Assembly: GCA_964369665.1 (NCBI GenBank)
Contig: CAYJFS010000001.1
Location: 248,001 to 312,000 of the forward strand
Direction: 5' to 3'
Origin: Bilophila sp964369665
GTDB lineage: Bacteria > Desulfobacterota > Desulfovibrionia > Desulfovibrionales > Desulfovibrionaceae
DNA length: 64,000 nucleotides
The notes below the pieces were generated by a model, which saw only the letters and a list, made by a program, of their open reading frames with translations, was not told the origin of the DNA and ran no database searches. The translations under genes and the position numbers were made by a program. Positions 35,631-46,600 of this stretch are shown here, in pieces. How positions within the stretch are numbered: the first letter of the stretch is position 1; every line of letters starts with the position of its first letter.

Positions 35631-36233
35631 ATGACTAAAAAGACTATACACTTTCAAGAGAAAAAAAACTCTAAAGATCCAGAGTTTGCTTCTGCTACTC
35701 AGGATGTTACACCACTTTCCTGTAAAGGCCGTAGAGTTATCCCACCTGTTCAGCAAGCAACAAATCTTTCATATAAAAAAACAGCAAGCCCTCACAACAA
35801 CATATACAATTTTATAATAAATAAAAACTCTGAATACATTATAGGATATATTGATGGTTTTAATATACAATCACTTGATCAAATTCAAAAAGGACAAGTT
35901 AGGCCTCAAGCAAAAATTGACTTGCATGGCCTCAATATCCAGCAAGCATTCAAAGCTGTTATTAACTTCTTTCACACGGCATACCTTAACAATTACCAAG
36001 TAGTTCTTTTAATAACAGGTAAAGGAAAAAACTCACCACAAGGCATCTCTATTTTAAAAGAAAAACTTCAAAAATGGTTTACACAAGAGCCACTTCAAAA
36101 AGTCATTCTTGCATTTTGTACAGCCCATACAAATGATGGTGGTTCTGGAGCATTATATATTTTATTAAGAAAATATAAAAAAACACGTATTATTTATTGG
36201 GATAGGAAATCTCTTGATTATGAAGAGCTATAG
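35631..36233 (+). CDS. Smr domain protein
   Basis: 200 residues. A low-complexity polar N-terminus (to about residue 95) precedes an Smr domain with the hallmark KIDLHGLNIQQAFKAV, then VLLITGKGKNSPQG and AFCTAHTNDGGSGALYILLR. Smr domains occur in MutS2 and in stand-alone proteins and have nicking or RNA-cleaving activity. No MutS part is present here. Start ATG at 35631 lacks a strong ribosome-binding site. Role uncertain. Confidence 0.85.
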   Translation: MTKKTIHFQEKKNSKDPEFASATQDVTPLSCKGRRVIPPVQQATNLSYKKTASPHNNIYNFIINKNSEYIIGYIDGFNIQSLDQIQKGQVRPQAKIDLHGLNIQQAFKAVINFFHTAYLNNYQVVLLITGKGKNSPQGISILKEKLQKWFTQEPLQKVILAFCTAHTNDGGSGALYILLRKYKKTRIIYWDRKSLDYEEL

Positions 36234-36294
36234 TTCAATTTAACCATGTAAAATTAGTTACTACAAAGCTTGTACATCAAAAAATAATAAACTT

Positions 36295-36564
36295 TTATAT
36301 TTTCTTTACAGCATTAAGAGCTTTAGCTAAACGAGATACTTTACGTGCAGCCTTTTTCCAATGTATAACACCTTTAGATGCAGCTTTATCTAAAGTAGAT
36401 TTAGCAACAACTAAAAGCTTCCCTGCAGACTCTTGATCATTATTTGTAATGGCTATTCGGACTGATTTTATAACATTTTTAACACGAGTTTTTACTGTAC
36501 GATTACGTGCAGCATGCTTTATATTTTGCTTATGTCGCTTAACAGCAGACTTATGATTAGCCAC
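36295..36564 (-). CDS. rpsT: 30S ribosomal protein S20
   Basis: 89-residue basic protein of the small subunit. The GTG at 36562-36564 is chosen as start because it gives the standard N-terminus (V/M)ANHKSAVKRHKQN and has GGAGG five bases upstream. A TTG 12 bases earlier lies inside that ribosome-binding site. ANRTV-, TLDKAASKGVIHWKKAARKVSRL are family segments. It ends 61 bases after the convergent Smr gene. Confidence 0.95.
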   Translation of the reverse strand: MANHKSAVKRHKQNIKHAARNRTVKTRVKNVIKSVRIAITNNDQESAGKLLVVAKSTLDKAASKGVIHWKKAARKVSRLAKALNAVKKI

Positions 36565-36658
36565 ATTATCCTCCAAAACAACACATAATAAAAAAGGTAT
36601 TAACCTTTTCTAGAAATATACTTTACTCTTATATCTGTCAAGATTATACATCCGCTCG

Positions 36659-38764
36659 TTACATCTGCAGTGCAGAAAAATCTCCTATCTGTAATAAAAT
36701 TTTTTCTACACCCCTCAGTAATTGTAACCTATTCTTTTTTAATTCTTCATTATCACACATAACCATCACATTTTCAAAAAAACTATCTACAAGTTCTGAA
36801 AGTAGCTTTATATTTTCAATAGCTTTATGAGTAACCCCTTCTACTATTGATTCAAATAATATATTCTCTGATAAGCTTAGGTAATCAGACAATTTTTTTT
36901 CAATATCTTCAACAAGTATCTCTTTATTCCAACTATATGCAGAACCACTAGGTACTTCTTTGCTATATTTATTTAGTATATTTACAACTCTTTTAAAAGA
37001 AAGAATTATTGTTTCAAACCTTCTAGATTTACTTAAAAGCTTGATTACCTCTAAACGCTGTTTTATATAATGAACATAATCAGATTGCACATACTGAACA
37101 GCCATTACAGCATCAATACTCCGTGATTCATAACCAAGCATAGAAAAATAATTCTTTAAGCGTACTACAAAGAATTTTTTGAGTTCTTCTCTTGCATGTA
37201 TTGGATCTAGCTTCCAACTTACATGTTTATAATTTTTTTGAGCTTCTGTAATAAGTTCATCTATACTAACTAAATATTCCCTTTCAAGTAAAATACGTAT
37301 AATTCCTAATGCATACCTTCGTAATGCATAAGGATCAGATGTACCTGTAGGTATCATATTAAGACCAAAGCAACCAACTAAAGTATCTATTTTATCTGCT
37401 ATAGAAAGAATTGATCCAAGATCTGTTTGTGGAAGATTAGTATCTGGTCCTGATGGAAGGTACTGTTCTGCTAAAGCTTGTGCTACAGAAACCTTTTTAC
37501 CTTGTTTTTTTGCATAAATTCCACCCATAATACCTTGTAGTGTATCAAATTCTTTAACAACCTCAGAAACAAGGTCTGCTTTGGATAACAAACCTACTTC
37601 TTTTGCTTCATCCACATCAACATTTGAAACCTTATGAGCAAGCCAAATACAAAGACCACTTAATCGCTGTGTCTTCTGCATCATAGTACCAAGTGGAGCA
37701 AGAAATGTAACTTTTTCAAGTTTATTACACCATGTTTCAAATGTCTGCCCTAGATCTGCTTTCCAAAAAAAATATGCATCTGATAAACGTGCATGCAAAA
37801 CCCTTTCCCAACCCTGCCTTACAAGCTCATGCTGAGATGGTTCCATATTCAACACAGTAAGAAAGTTTGGCATCAGCCTAGTACCTTGAAAACTTTTTAT
37901 ACCAAAAGTTTTCTGATGAACTTCCATACTTGTCAATAAAACCTCTGGAGGAAGTTCTAAATACATACTATCAATAGCACCTAGCAAAGGATAAGGATGT
38001 TCTACAAGACCCTCTACTTCTTCAAGTAATTTATCTTTCCAAATAACTGATCCTAAAAGTGTTTCAGCCAGCTGATTACCTTTTTCTATAATAAAATGCC
38101 TACGTTTTGCCCGATCAAGTGTAATCTTTCCTGATTCTTCCAAAACAATAAAAAAATCTTCTGAACAAGAAACGTTAAAAGGACCAGGGCCATGTATTCT
38201 ATGACCAAAAGTCTTATTACTGGAATGAACACCACAAAAATTAATGGGAATGATATCTTGATCAAATAAAGACAGAATCCACCTAACAGGACGCAAAAAA
38301 GTCTCTCCATTACTCCCTTCCCAATACATACGTTTTGGTAAATGGAGTGAGCGTAAGATACTCTCACATACGCCGCCTAAAAGGCTAGATGTAGCCTTAC
38401 CACCTTTCTTTTTCATTCCAGCTAAATATTCACCTTTCTTGTTTTCTATCCTAATAAGCTTATCAACATGTAACCCCAATGTAGCTGAAAACTTCTCTGC
38501 TACTTTTGTTGGTTTTCCATTATTATCAAAAGCTATATGAATAGGTGGACCTATAACACACTCTTCAGAAATGGGTTGAATGGTATTTACTTCTGGAATA
38601 TAGACAACAAGTCTTCGTGGTGTGGAGTATGATAAAACTTCAAAAAAGTTATAACCCAACTCTTTTAACACATTAAAAAAGCAGTTCTTGAGCTCTTCCT
38701 CAGCATTTGGCAAAAATAATGATGGAAGTTCTTCTGTACCAACTTCAAGAACAAAGCTTGCCAT
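36659..38764 (-). CDS. glyS: Glycyl-tRNA synthetase beta subunit
   Basis: 701-residue beta chain of the heterotetrameric bacterial enzyme; it binds tRNA-Gly. The start (FVLEVGTEELPSLFLP) and segments such as YWEGSNGETFLRPVRWIL, HRIHGPGP, ADLVSEVVKEFDTLQGIMGG and SDPYALRRYALGIIRIL are diagnostic. It follows glyQ by 11 bases. rpsT is downstream, and glyQS, recO and the chaperone genes form one long minus-strand run. Confidence 0.96.
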   Translation of the reverse strand: MASFVLEVGTEELPSLFLPNAEEELKNCFFNVLKELGYNFFEVLSYSTPRRLVVYIPEVNTIQPISEECVIGPPIHIAFDNNGKPTKVAEKFSATLGLHVDKLIRIENKKGEYLAGMKKKGGKATSSLLGGVCESILRSLHLPKRMYWEGSNGETFLRPVRWILSLFDQDIIPINFCGVHSSNKTFGHRIHGPGPFNVSCSEDFFIVLEESGKITLDRAKRRHFIIEKGNQLAETLLGSVIWKDKLLEEVEGLVEHPYPLLGAIDSMYLELPPEVLLTSMEVHQKTFGIKSFQGTRLMPNFLTVLNMEPSQHELVRQGWERVLHARLSDAYFFWKADLGQTFETWCNKLEKVTFLAPLGTMMQKTQRLSGLCIWLAHKVSNVDVDEAKEVGLLSKADLVSEVVKEFDTLQGIMGGIYAKKQGKKVSVAQALAEQYLPSGPDTNLPQTDLGSILSIADKIDTLVGCFGLNMIPTGTSDPYALRRYALGIIRILLEREYLVSIDELITEAQKNYKHVSWKLDPIHAREELKKFFVVRLKNYFSMLGYESRSIDAVMAVQYVQSDYVHYIKQRLEVIKLLSKSRRFETIILSFKRVVNILNKYSKEVPSGSAYSWNKEILVEDIEKKLSDYLSLSENILFESIVEGVTHKAIENIKLLSELVDSFFENVMVMCDNEELKKNRLQLLRGVEKILLQIGDFSALQM

Positions 38765-38775
38765 AATTACTCTCT

Positions 38776-39648
38776 CTACTTTGATTGTAATATTGGATAA
38801 CCTAATACTTCACGCTCTAATAGGTATAGCTGGGCAATTTTTGAAGCAAGATTACGTATACGAGTGATGTAACCAGTACGCTCTGTTATAGATATTGACC
38901 CACGTGCGTCAAGTAAATTAAAAGTGTGGGAGCACTTAAGACAATAATCATAGGCAGGCCAAACAAGCTTTTGCTCTATAAGCTTACTACACTCTGCTTC
39001 AAAATCTATGAAGTGCTGATAGTGCATAGATACTGTACTTTTTTCAAAATTATATGTTGACTGTTCTTTCTCATTTTGTAAATAGAGTTCACCATATGTA
39101 ATATGTTCATTCCATTGGATATCATATACAGAATTTTTTTCTTGAAGATACATAGTAATTCTTTCAAGACCATAAGTAATTTCTGCACTTATACATGATA
39201 AATTTATACCACCAACTTGCTGAAAATACGTAAACTGTGTAACCTCCATGCCATTAAGCCACACTTCCCAACCTAAACCCCATGCACCAAGAGTAGGTGA
39301 CTCCCAATCATCTTCTACAAAACGAATATCATGTTGTGTATGGTCAAGACCAAGCTCTGATAAACTACCAAGATATTGTTCTAATATATCTTCAGTTGAA
39401 GGCTTTATAACAACTTGGAGTTGAAAATATTGTTGTAGTCTATTTGGGTTTTCTCCATAACGTCCATCTGTAGGGCGACGTGATGGCTCAACATAGACTA
39501 CATGCCAAGGCTCAGGTCCAAGTGCCCGCAAAAAAGTTGCATGATTAAATGTCCCAGCACCACACTCAATATCTATAGGCTGAACAAATAAACATCCTTT
39601 TTTCAACCAATAACGTTGTAATGTAAGAATAACATCTTGAAAATACAT
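38776..39648 (-). CDS. glyQ: Glycyl-tRNA synthetase alpha subunit
   Basis: 290-residue catalytic chain. Diagnostic segments are FQDVILTLQRYWLKKGC, QPIDIECGAGTFNHATFLRA, YVEPSRRPTDGRYGENPNR and EVWLNGMEVTQFTYFQQ. It charges glycine together with the beta subunit encoded just downstream. The recO stop is 58 bases upstream. Confidence 0.97.
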   Translation of the reverse strand: MYFQDVILTLQRYWLKKGCLFVQPIDIECGAGTFNHATFLRALGPEPWHVVYVEPSRRPTDGRYGENPNRLQQYFQLQVVIKPSTEDILEQYLGSLSELGLDHTQHDIRFVEDDWESPTLGAWGLGWEVWLNGMEVTQFTYFQQVGGINLSCISAEITYGLERITMYLQEKNSVYDIQWNEHITYGELYLQNEKEQSTYNFEKSTVSMHYQHFIDFEAECSKLIEQKLVWPAYDYCLKCSHTFNLLDARGSISITERTGYITRIRNLASKIAQLYLLEREVLGYPILQSK

Positions 39649-39706
39649 ATTTACCTTAATGCTTAGATATTATTTTTTATAAAAATAGTATTTAATAAAA
39701 CAAATT

Positions 39707-40453
39707 CTATTTTCTATAAAAACGACCATTATCCCAAACAATACCCAAATGATACTGAACAAAAGCATTAATTATCTCACTACATTCATGACGCTGCTGT
39801 AATGATAATTTTATATCTTCAGAAAATATCCAATCACTAGGTGAATTATTCTGCACACACTGAAGAAGTACTAATGTCTCTTTACTTATATAAAATAGCC
39901 TTCTTACGTCTTCAACACAACCTTTACATATAAGGCTTCCTTCTGAAAGTTTAAAAAAACCATCTTCAACAAACACTCCACACTTTACACATACAAAAAA
40001 TTTAGGAGCATAACCCTGATCAGAAATGATACGTAAACGAAATAATATAGGTATAATATCAATGTATTCTTTACTATTTTCAAGATAATAAAACAATTCT
40101 CTAATCAAGTTATAGTTTAATACTGCAGAATCTGTATTTACACCTATAGCTTCCAGAAAACGTACACAATTAACAAGAATACCTAATTTATTTCTATCTA
40201 TTTTTACATAAGTAAGAGCTTTAATAAGTTGTGCTTCCTGTAGTGATAAAAAACGCCCATTCTTACTTGTTTGTACACGTATTTTAATTTCATTTAACAA
40301 GCCAAGACATCCACAAAAACGCCTTTTACTTCTACTACCACCAAAAGCAAATACCGAAATAATACCATGTCGTTGTGTTAATAAACGCACCCACAAATCT
40401 GATTCACGAAAAGGACCTAACTTTAAAACTATACCTGTATCTGACCACTCCAT
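39707..40453 (-). CDS. recO: DNA repair protein RecO
   Basis: RecFOR mediator that loads RecA on gaps. 248 residues. The N-terminal OB fold has TGIVLKLGPFRESDLWVRLL and FAFGGSRSKRRFCG. The C-terminal part has a zinc site formed by CVKCG and CKGC. It starts five bases after the RodZ-like gene, so it is clearly co-transcribed with it. Confidence 0.92.
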   Translation of the reverse strand: MEWSDTGIVLKLGPFRESDLWVRLLTQRHGIISVFAFGGSRSKRRFCGCLGLLNEIKIRVQTSKNGRFLSLQEAQLIKALTYVKIDRNKLGILVNCVRFLEAIGVNTDSAVLNYNLIRELFYYLENSKEYIDIIPILFRLRIISDQGYAPKFFVCVKCGVFVEDGFFKLSEGSLICKGCVEDVRRLFYISKETLVLLQCVQNNSPSDWIFSEDIKLSLQQRHECSEIINAFVQYHLGIVWDNGRFYRK

Positions 40454-40458
40454 GACAA

Positions 40459-41541
40459 CTAATGCTGGCTATTAAAAGGAAAACTAACTGTTTTTACTTG
40501 TCCTTTACGGCCTATTGATGGAATTTTTTCTCCATTATGCTTAATCTCAACCCCACCAGCATTCCCAAGCTTCAAAACAAGAGTATCTTGAAAAGAAAGT
40601 GCAAATAATTGACCTGGTTGAATAGAGAATTGTCTAGTCTCTTTTGAATCAGCAGTAGAATGTACCCAACATTCCTCTATACCTTTAAGGATAACAATAT
40701 TTTTTTGACCATTATTATTTATATAAATGCATTTTACTTCGTCTTTATTATGCTCAACTTCTTGTGGGTCTATACAGGCAATCGACTTTTGAGCATTAAA
40801 TTCCTTACTATCCAAAGGTTCAAAACCTATTTTTTTATCTTTATATTTTTCTAGATTAATATTTGATACTTCCTGTGATGTAAAACCTATTTCTAAATCA
40901 GAAAAACTTTTTGAGCCTAATATTTTTTCTAACTTTGTAAATTCTTTCTTTTTTATTAATAGAAAAGTTGGAGAACCTATTGAAACTAACTCTGTTTTTG
41001 ATTCAACATTACTATGTTCCTTATTATTTCTATCAGCATCAATAGAAACTTTTTCAAAATTTGTACCTTTTGTTATAAACTTCTCAAAGCTTGACCATTC
41101 TTGTGATTTTAAAAAATGGTAGAATCCAAAACCTTCAAAGTAACAAAAAAATACTAAAACAAAACAAAATAATAGAATAGAGCTCATATAAATATAGAGC
41201 TGTTTCTTATTTTTTTCATTTTTATTTTCTTTAGTGTCTATTTCTCTACACTCTATCTTCTGAAAAAATGCCTGTACTTCATATTCTTTTATACCTAAAT
41301 AAAGTGCATATGAACGCATAAAACCTTTTATGTAAATAAAATGAGGTATGATATCAAAATTGCCATTTTCTATTGCATGTAAAATATAAAGACTAATTTT
41401 TAAATGTGCTGCAATATCCTCAATTAAAAGACCTTTTTGTTCTCGCTTTTTTTGAACATATTCTCCAAATTCTTTAAAAAGGATTTCAATATTATCTGTA
41501 TGATTATCACTATTTTTATCATTTCTCTCTACATTATCCAT
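40459..41541 (-). CDS. rodZ: RodZ-like helix-turn-helix membrane protein
   Basis: 360 residues. An N-terminal HTH_25-type domain (about 20-95) has FGEYVQKKREQKGLLIEDIA and YIKGFMRSYALYLGI. One membrane helix follows at about 120-140 (YIYMSSILLFCFVLVFFC). A long acidic/polar linker leads to a C-terminal DUF4115 domain (about 285-355, with ECWVHSTAD and IQPGQLFALSF). RodZ links MreB to the membrane in rod-shaped cells. The linker is highly Lys/Glu/Asn-rich. It lies between surA and recO with short spacers. Confidence 0.8.
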   Translation of the reverse strand: MDNVERNDKNSDNHTDNIEILFKEFGEYVQKKREQKGLLIEDIAAHLKISLYILHAIENGNFDIIPHFIYIKGFMRSYALYLGIKEYEVQAFFQKIECREIDTKENKNEKNKKQLYIYMSSILLFCFVLVFFCYFEGFGFYHFLKSQEWSSFEKFITKGTNFEKVSIDADRNNKEHSNVESKTELVSIGSPTFLLIKKKEFTKLEKILGSKSFSDLEIGFTSQEVSNINLEKYKDKKIGFEPLDSKEFNAQKSIACIDPQEVEHNKDEVKCIYINNNGQKNIVILKGIEECWVHSTADSKETRQFSIQPGQLFALSFQDTLVLKLGNAGGVEIKHNGEKIPSIGRKGQVKTVSFPFNSQH

Positions 41542-41564
41542 ATAAAACCTTTCTTACTAGTGGA

Positions 41565-42503
41565 CTAATGTCTAATATCAATAACAGCACGTTTACGTAG
41601 TTGCTCACTATATTCTTTAAAACGCTCATTTGCTTTAGGTTCTCGTAGTATTTCCTCAATATATGGTGTAACTGCCTCTAATGTCTGAGGCTCACCATAA
41701 ACAATATTTATAAGCTTTAGCTGTCCTTTTAAACCATTTATATTAATAAGCTCTGTAAATTCACCTGGATTCATTTTAGAAAGATACGCCCACCATTCAG
41801 GATTTAAGTCTTCAATGTCTATTATACCAAGATTACCACCTTCTTTTGCTTTTGGACCAACAGAAACATTTTCTGCAACTTTTTCAAAAGAAATTTTTCC
41901 ATTTCTAATTTTAGAAGACCAATCTTCAGCATTACTATCAGGTGGATATACAATCATTGCAATTTCCAACTGATTATTACCCTTAAGTTTATCATAATTT
42001 TTATTATAATAAGATTCTATCTCTTGTTTTGTAACAACAACCTTTCTTCCTACCATTGTTGATAGGAGCCTTGATTTCAAAATATTTGTTCTAATACGCT
42101 CTTTAAACTCTTCCTCTGTAATGTGCTGCAAAGCTAACTGCTTTTTAAATTCTTCAGGTGTGAAATGATTTTTTACTACAAAATGATCGTATTCACTTTT
42201 TACTTCCTCTTTAGTTACTACTAATTTAAGTCTTTCAGCTTCTTGTATTAATAAGATATGGTCTATCATATTCTCTAATACAAGTCGTTCAACATTTCTA
42301 ATTTTTCCAGCATCAACAGGCTTTTTATAATCTAATTGCTGCCTAATAATCTCAGAAGCTGCTTCTGTTTGCAGATCAAACAATGTAACGACTTCACCAT
42401 TAACTACAGCAATAACTCTATTAACAACTTCAGCATAACCAGGATGGACAAATAGTGTACTATACATGATAAAGGCTATATAATAAGCTATAAAAACTCG
42501 CAA
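41565..42503 (-). CDS. surA: SurA-like periplasmic chaperone/peptidyl-prolyl isomerase
   Basis: 312 residues with a signal peptide ending near GYA. The SurA N-terminal domain follows with VVNRVIAVVNGEVVTLFDL and helices LVLENMIDHILLIQEAERL. A parvulin-like PPIase segment lies at about 185-270 (FEKVAENVSVGPKAKEGGNLG). A likely outer-membrane protein chaperone. It starts 172 bases after a paralogue and precedes the RodZ-like gene by 23 bases. Confidence 0.85.
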   Translation of the reverse strand: MRVFIAYYIAFIMYSTLFVHPGYAEVVNRVIAVVNGEVVTLFDLQTEAASEIIRQQLDYKKPVDAGKIRNVERLVLENMIDHILLIQEAERLKLVVTKEEVKSEYDHFVVKNHFTPEEFKKQLALQHITEEEFKERIRTNILKSRLLSTMVGRKVVVTKQEIESYYNKNYDKLKGNNQLEIAMIVYPPDSNAEDWSSKIRNGKISFEKVAENVSVGPKAKEGGNLGIIDIEDLNPEWWAYLSKMNPGEFTELININGLKGQLKLINIVYGEPQTLEAVTPYIEEILREPKANERFKEYSEQLRKRAVIDIRH

Positions 42504-42675
42504 AATCTTCTCCCTACCTTATGACTAAAGTTTCAATACCATAATTTTATAATGTATATTTTGCAATGACATATCATAAATTATATATAATTTAACCAAA
42601 ACTGTATTTTGCTTAAATCTATAAGCAAGTATACTCTTATTAAAGAATACAAAACATTCTATTTAAATTAAGAAC

Positions 42676-43602
42676 TTATTTATTATATAAACGTTGTAAC
42701 TGAAACTGTGGACGTACACATATTTTGGCATTGGAAAGCATTTTTTCTAACCAATCACTATAAGCCTTTTCAAGCTTATCTTCTAATAAAATAAGCTCTA
42801 TTCGTGGATATGCCTCTACAATACTTGCTTGATGTTTAAGATATCTATTTTTTAATAGCGCACACTGAAACACTTCACCTTCCTTACGACAAGGTGTGCA
42901 TTCACCTGGATTTATTTTCATAAGATCAGCTCTCATTTTTTCAGGCAATCTATTTATATCAACAAGCATTAACTCACCTTCTTTAGGTTGTTTTGCACCA
43001 CTAATCAGTGTATCTTGACAAGAAATATTTTGACTATTTGTATCTTGAAACCAAATAATTTCTACTTTCTCTGGAATGAAAAATTCATTATAATGTTCAT
43101 TATAATATGCTTCAATATCTTCATATGAAAGAACAATTTGAGGTCGAAGAACATGCTTTTGAAACTTCTGGTACACAAGACGCTGCTTCATAAGCTTTCT
43201 CCATGTATTGAGATCAAGATATTCTTCTTGTAAACTTTTTTCGAAATCTTCACCTAGATAATCTTGTTTCACTTCTTCTTCAGCTTGCATTATTTCTTTT
43301 TCTGTAACATGGTATCCTAATTTCTCAAGCTCTTGTAACATAAGTGTATAAACAATTAATGTATAAAGACTATTACTGTACTGTTCTTGTAAAGACTGTA
43401 CTTCTGGTTTTTCTTGAAAAACTAAAATATTCCCAGTCGTATCATGAAGAGCTTCAACATCCTCTAAAAGTATTGTCGTACCATTTACGGTTGCCACAAC
43501 ACCTGGAGGCAACCCATTCTGCACAAATGCATATACTAAGCTTGATGTATAGAAAAAATGCCAAACACATATAAATAAAAAAAAATAATGACGTAATTTC
43601 AA
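42676..43602 (-). CDS. Second SurA/PpiC-like periplasmic chaperone
   Basis: 308 residues, paralogous in layout to the downstream SurA-like protein. The signal peptide ends near SLVYA, then VVATVNGTTILLEDVEAL matches the SurA_N start. The PPIase region is reduced: only a short KQPKEGELMLVDINRLPEKM stretch remains and the parvulin core seems weak, so it may act as a chaperone without isomerase activity. It follows mfd by 50 bases. Such pairs next to mfd are known in Desulfovibrio. Confidence 0.75.
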   Translation of the reverse strand: MKLRHYFFLFICVWHFFYTSSLVYAFVQNGLPPGVVATVNGTTILLEDVEALHDTTGNILVFQEKPEVQSLQEQYSNSLYTLIVYTLMLQELEKLGYHVTEKEIMQAEEEVKQDYLGEDFEKSLQEEYLDLNTWRKLMKQRLVYQKFQKHVLRPQIVLSYEDIEAYYNEHYNEFFIPEKVEIIWFQDTNSQNISCQDTLISGAKQPKEGELMLVDINRLPEKMRADLMKINPGECTPCRKEGEVFQCALLKNRYLKHQASIVEAYPRIELILLEDKLEKAYSDWLEKMLSNAKICVRPQFQLQRLYNK

Positions 43603-43652
43603 AATACATCCTAAATAAAAAGTTTATTTTTAAATTATATATACAACTAAAC

Positions 43653-46600
43653 TTATATTCCTGTTTCTTCACAAGAAACAAGTAAACCTTTTAAACTTTC
43701 TTGAATCATAGTAATTCTATCAACAAAATCAAGATCCATATTAAGCTTAATATCTAACGTTGCTGGTGGAAAAAGTTTTACTTTATCTGGATTATTTGTA
43801 ATAAAAACCATTAACTTATCAAGTGATAACATTGTTTGTTTTTCAGGCCAAAAAATCCTCACCCTATCTTCATAGATCTCTGTTTTCAATACATGAGCTG
43901 CTGTAAGAAATTGTTTAAAAATTAAAATGGTAATAAAAATAGTAAGTTCATGGGGTAGCTTACCAAAACGATCACGTAACTCTAACTCCATTTCATAGAG
44001 TATACTGGTATCTTTAGCTGAAGATAGTTTTTTATACCAAGCTAGTCGCTCTTGACTATCTATAATATAGTTTTCTGGTATATGTGCCGTCAATCCAAGA
44101 GTTATTTCTGTCTCTGGATAAAGTATAACCTCCTCACCTTTAAGTTTTGTAACTGCCTCTTCTAACATTTCTAAGTATAATTCAAGACCTATACGACTCA
44201 TGTACCCAGACTGTGCTTCACCTAAAATATTCCCTGCACCACGAATACGTAGATCTTCCATTGCTATCTGAAAACCTGCTCCAAGATAATCAAGCTCTAG
44301 AATAATCCTTAAACGATCATGAGCCACATCTGAAATCTGATCTAAACTAGGAACTACAAGTATTGCAAATGCTTGACGATCAGAACGGCCAACCCTCCCA
44401 CGTAGTTGATACAATTGACCTAAGCCAAACATATGTGCTTGATCTACAATAAGTGTATTTGCTCTTGGAAAATCTAGTCCAGATTCAATAATTGATGTAC
44501 ATACTAAAATATCTAATTCTCCATGCCAAAAGGCATATATACTCTCCTCAAGCTGCTTCTCAGGCATCTGACCATGAGCAACACCAATGCGTGCTTCTGG
44601 AGCAAGGCTTTTTACAAAAGTCACAACATGTTCAATACCATGAACTCTATTGTGTACCCAAAATATTTGCCCAGTCCTATCTAATTCTCTTTTAAGTATT
44701 TCTTTAAGTTTCTCTTCATCTTTTTTAATAATTGCAGTGACTACAGGTTTTCGTTCAAGTGGTGCCGTTTCAATTACAGACAGTCCACGAAGACCTGACA
44801 TAGAAAGTTGTAACGTTCTTGGAATAGGTGTAGCTGTTAATGTTAATACATCAACATTCTTTTTCATTTGCTTAAGTTTTTCCTTATGCCTAACACCAAA
44901 TTTTTGTTCTTCATCAAGAATAAGTAGTCCAAGATTAGGAAGGAGCACATTACTAGAAAGAAGTTTATGTGTACCTACTAAAACATCAATTTGGCCACTA
45001 GCAGCAGCTTTTAGTGTTTCTTTCTGTTTTTTAGGAGGAACAAACCTGCTAAGGAGAGCAACATGAACAGCAAATCCTGAAAGACGAGAACGGAATGTAT
45101 AATAATGTTGCTCTGCTAATACTGTAGTTGGGCATAGCAATACTACTTGACGACCTGCAGAAGCTGCTCTAAATGCTGCTCGTAAGGCCACTTCGGTTTT
45201 ACCAAAACCAACGTCTCCACAAACTAACCTATCCATAGGTTCATCCTTTTCCATATCAGACAAAACTTCTTGAATAGCTCTAGCTTGATCTGGTGTCTCC
45301 TCAAAACCAAATGATGCCTCAAATTCTCTATATAATTCATCAATAGGTGGGTACACAAAACTTTTTGCTACCCTCCTTAAAGCATACATTTCCATAATAT
45401 CTTCAGCAACTTTTTCAACAGATTTACGAACTCTATCTTTACTTGCCTGCCAAGAAACACTCCCAAGTCTATCTAATTGAGGAGCACTATCTCCTGTAGC
45501 TTTAAATTGTTGTGTCAATGAAAGTCTATCCACAGGAAGGTATAACTTATCATCGCCAGAATATTCTAATAATAAAAAGTCATTAAAAGTATTATTCACT
45601 TCCATCCGTATAAGCCCGCCAAAACGTCCTACTCCATAGTCTTTATGGACCAGAAAGTCACCATTTTTAAGATCATCATACTTATTAAGACCTTTAAAAA
45701 CTTCAGATGATCCTCTTTTGCTTTTTGGTGTATGAGGCTGAAGAATATCTTCTCCTAAGATAAGTAATTGACACCATGAAAGATCTACTCCACCTCTAAA
45801 GTTACTGACCACGGCAAATAAACCATGCTGATCAACTGTATAGTTCAGATGTGGTAAAACACTATCCTGCTCAGCAAGAGTTAAAAATTTATTTCTACTA
45901 CGTTCAGAAGTAAAACTTAAAATAATCTGGTTTTTTTCTTTCTGCCATGATTTTATAGCTTGTATAAGACTCTGCCATGGCCTATTTTGATCAGATAGCA
46001 TAGGAAATAATTGCTGAAAACTCACCATAGTTCTTTCTGGTAATGCTACACAATCAGGACCATCTTCAGTAAGAAGTGTCTCTAAATAAACAACATTAGC
46101 ACTTTTAAACTCAGATAACACTTGATCTGGTGTGCGCAAAGCAAGACGTAGTGGTTGAAAAAAATCATCTTTATTTTTATCCTCAAAAACTTTATACACA
46201 TTATGCTCAGAAGTATTCATATACTCACTTATTTCATGTGCACTTGGCAAAAGCCACACTATATCACTTGTAAACCAATGCTCTATAAAGGTAGAATTTT
46301 CGTAACAACAACCTGATAATAAATGTGTATCTCTTTTTTCAAGTAATCTAATAAGACTATAATGCTCATTTTCACTAATACATTGCTTATCTAAAAGGCT
46401 TTTCCAATACTGCTCTACTACTCTAATACCCTCATTATCTAACCGTACAGGGTATACAGGCACTATAGTTATTTCATCTGTATATCCCTTAGAACGCTGA
46501 CTTGTTAGACCAAAGAAACGTAATTCTTCTATTGTAGATCCAAAAAAATCTAAACGTATAGGATAATGGTAGCCTGGAGGCATAATATCAAAAATATCTC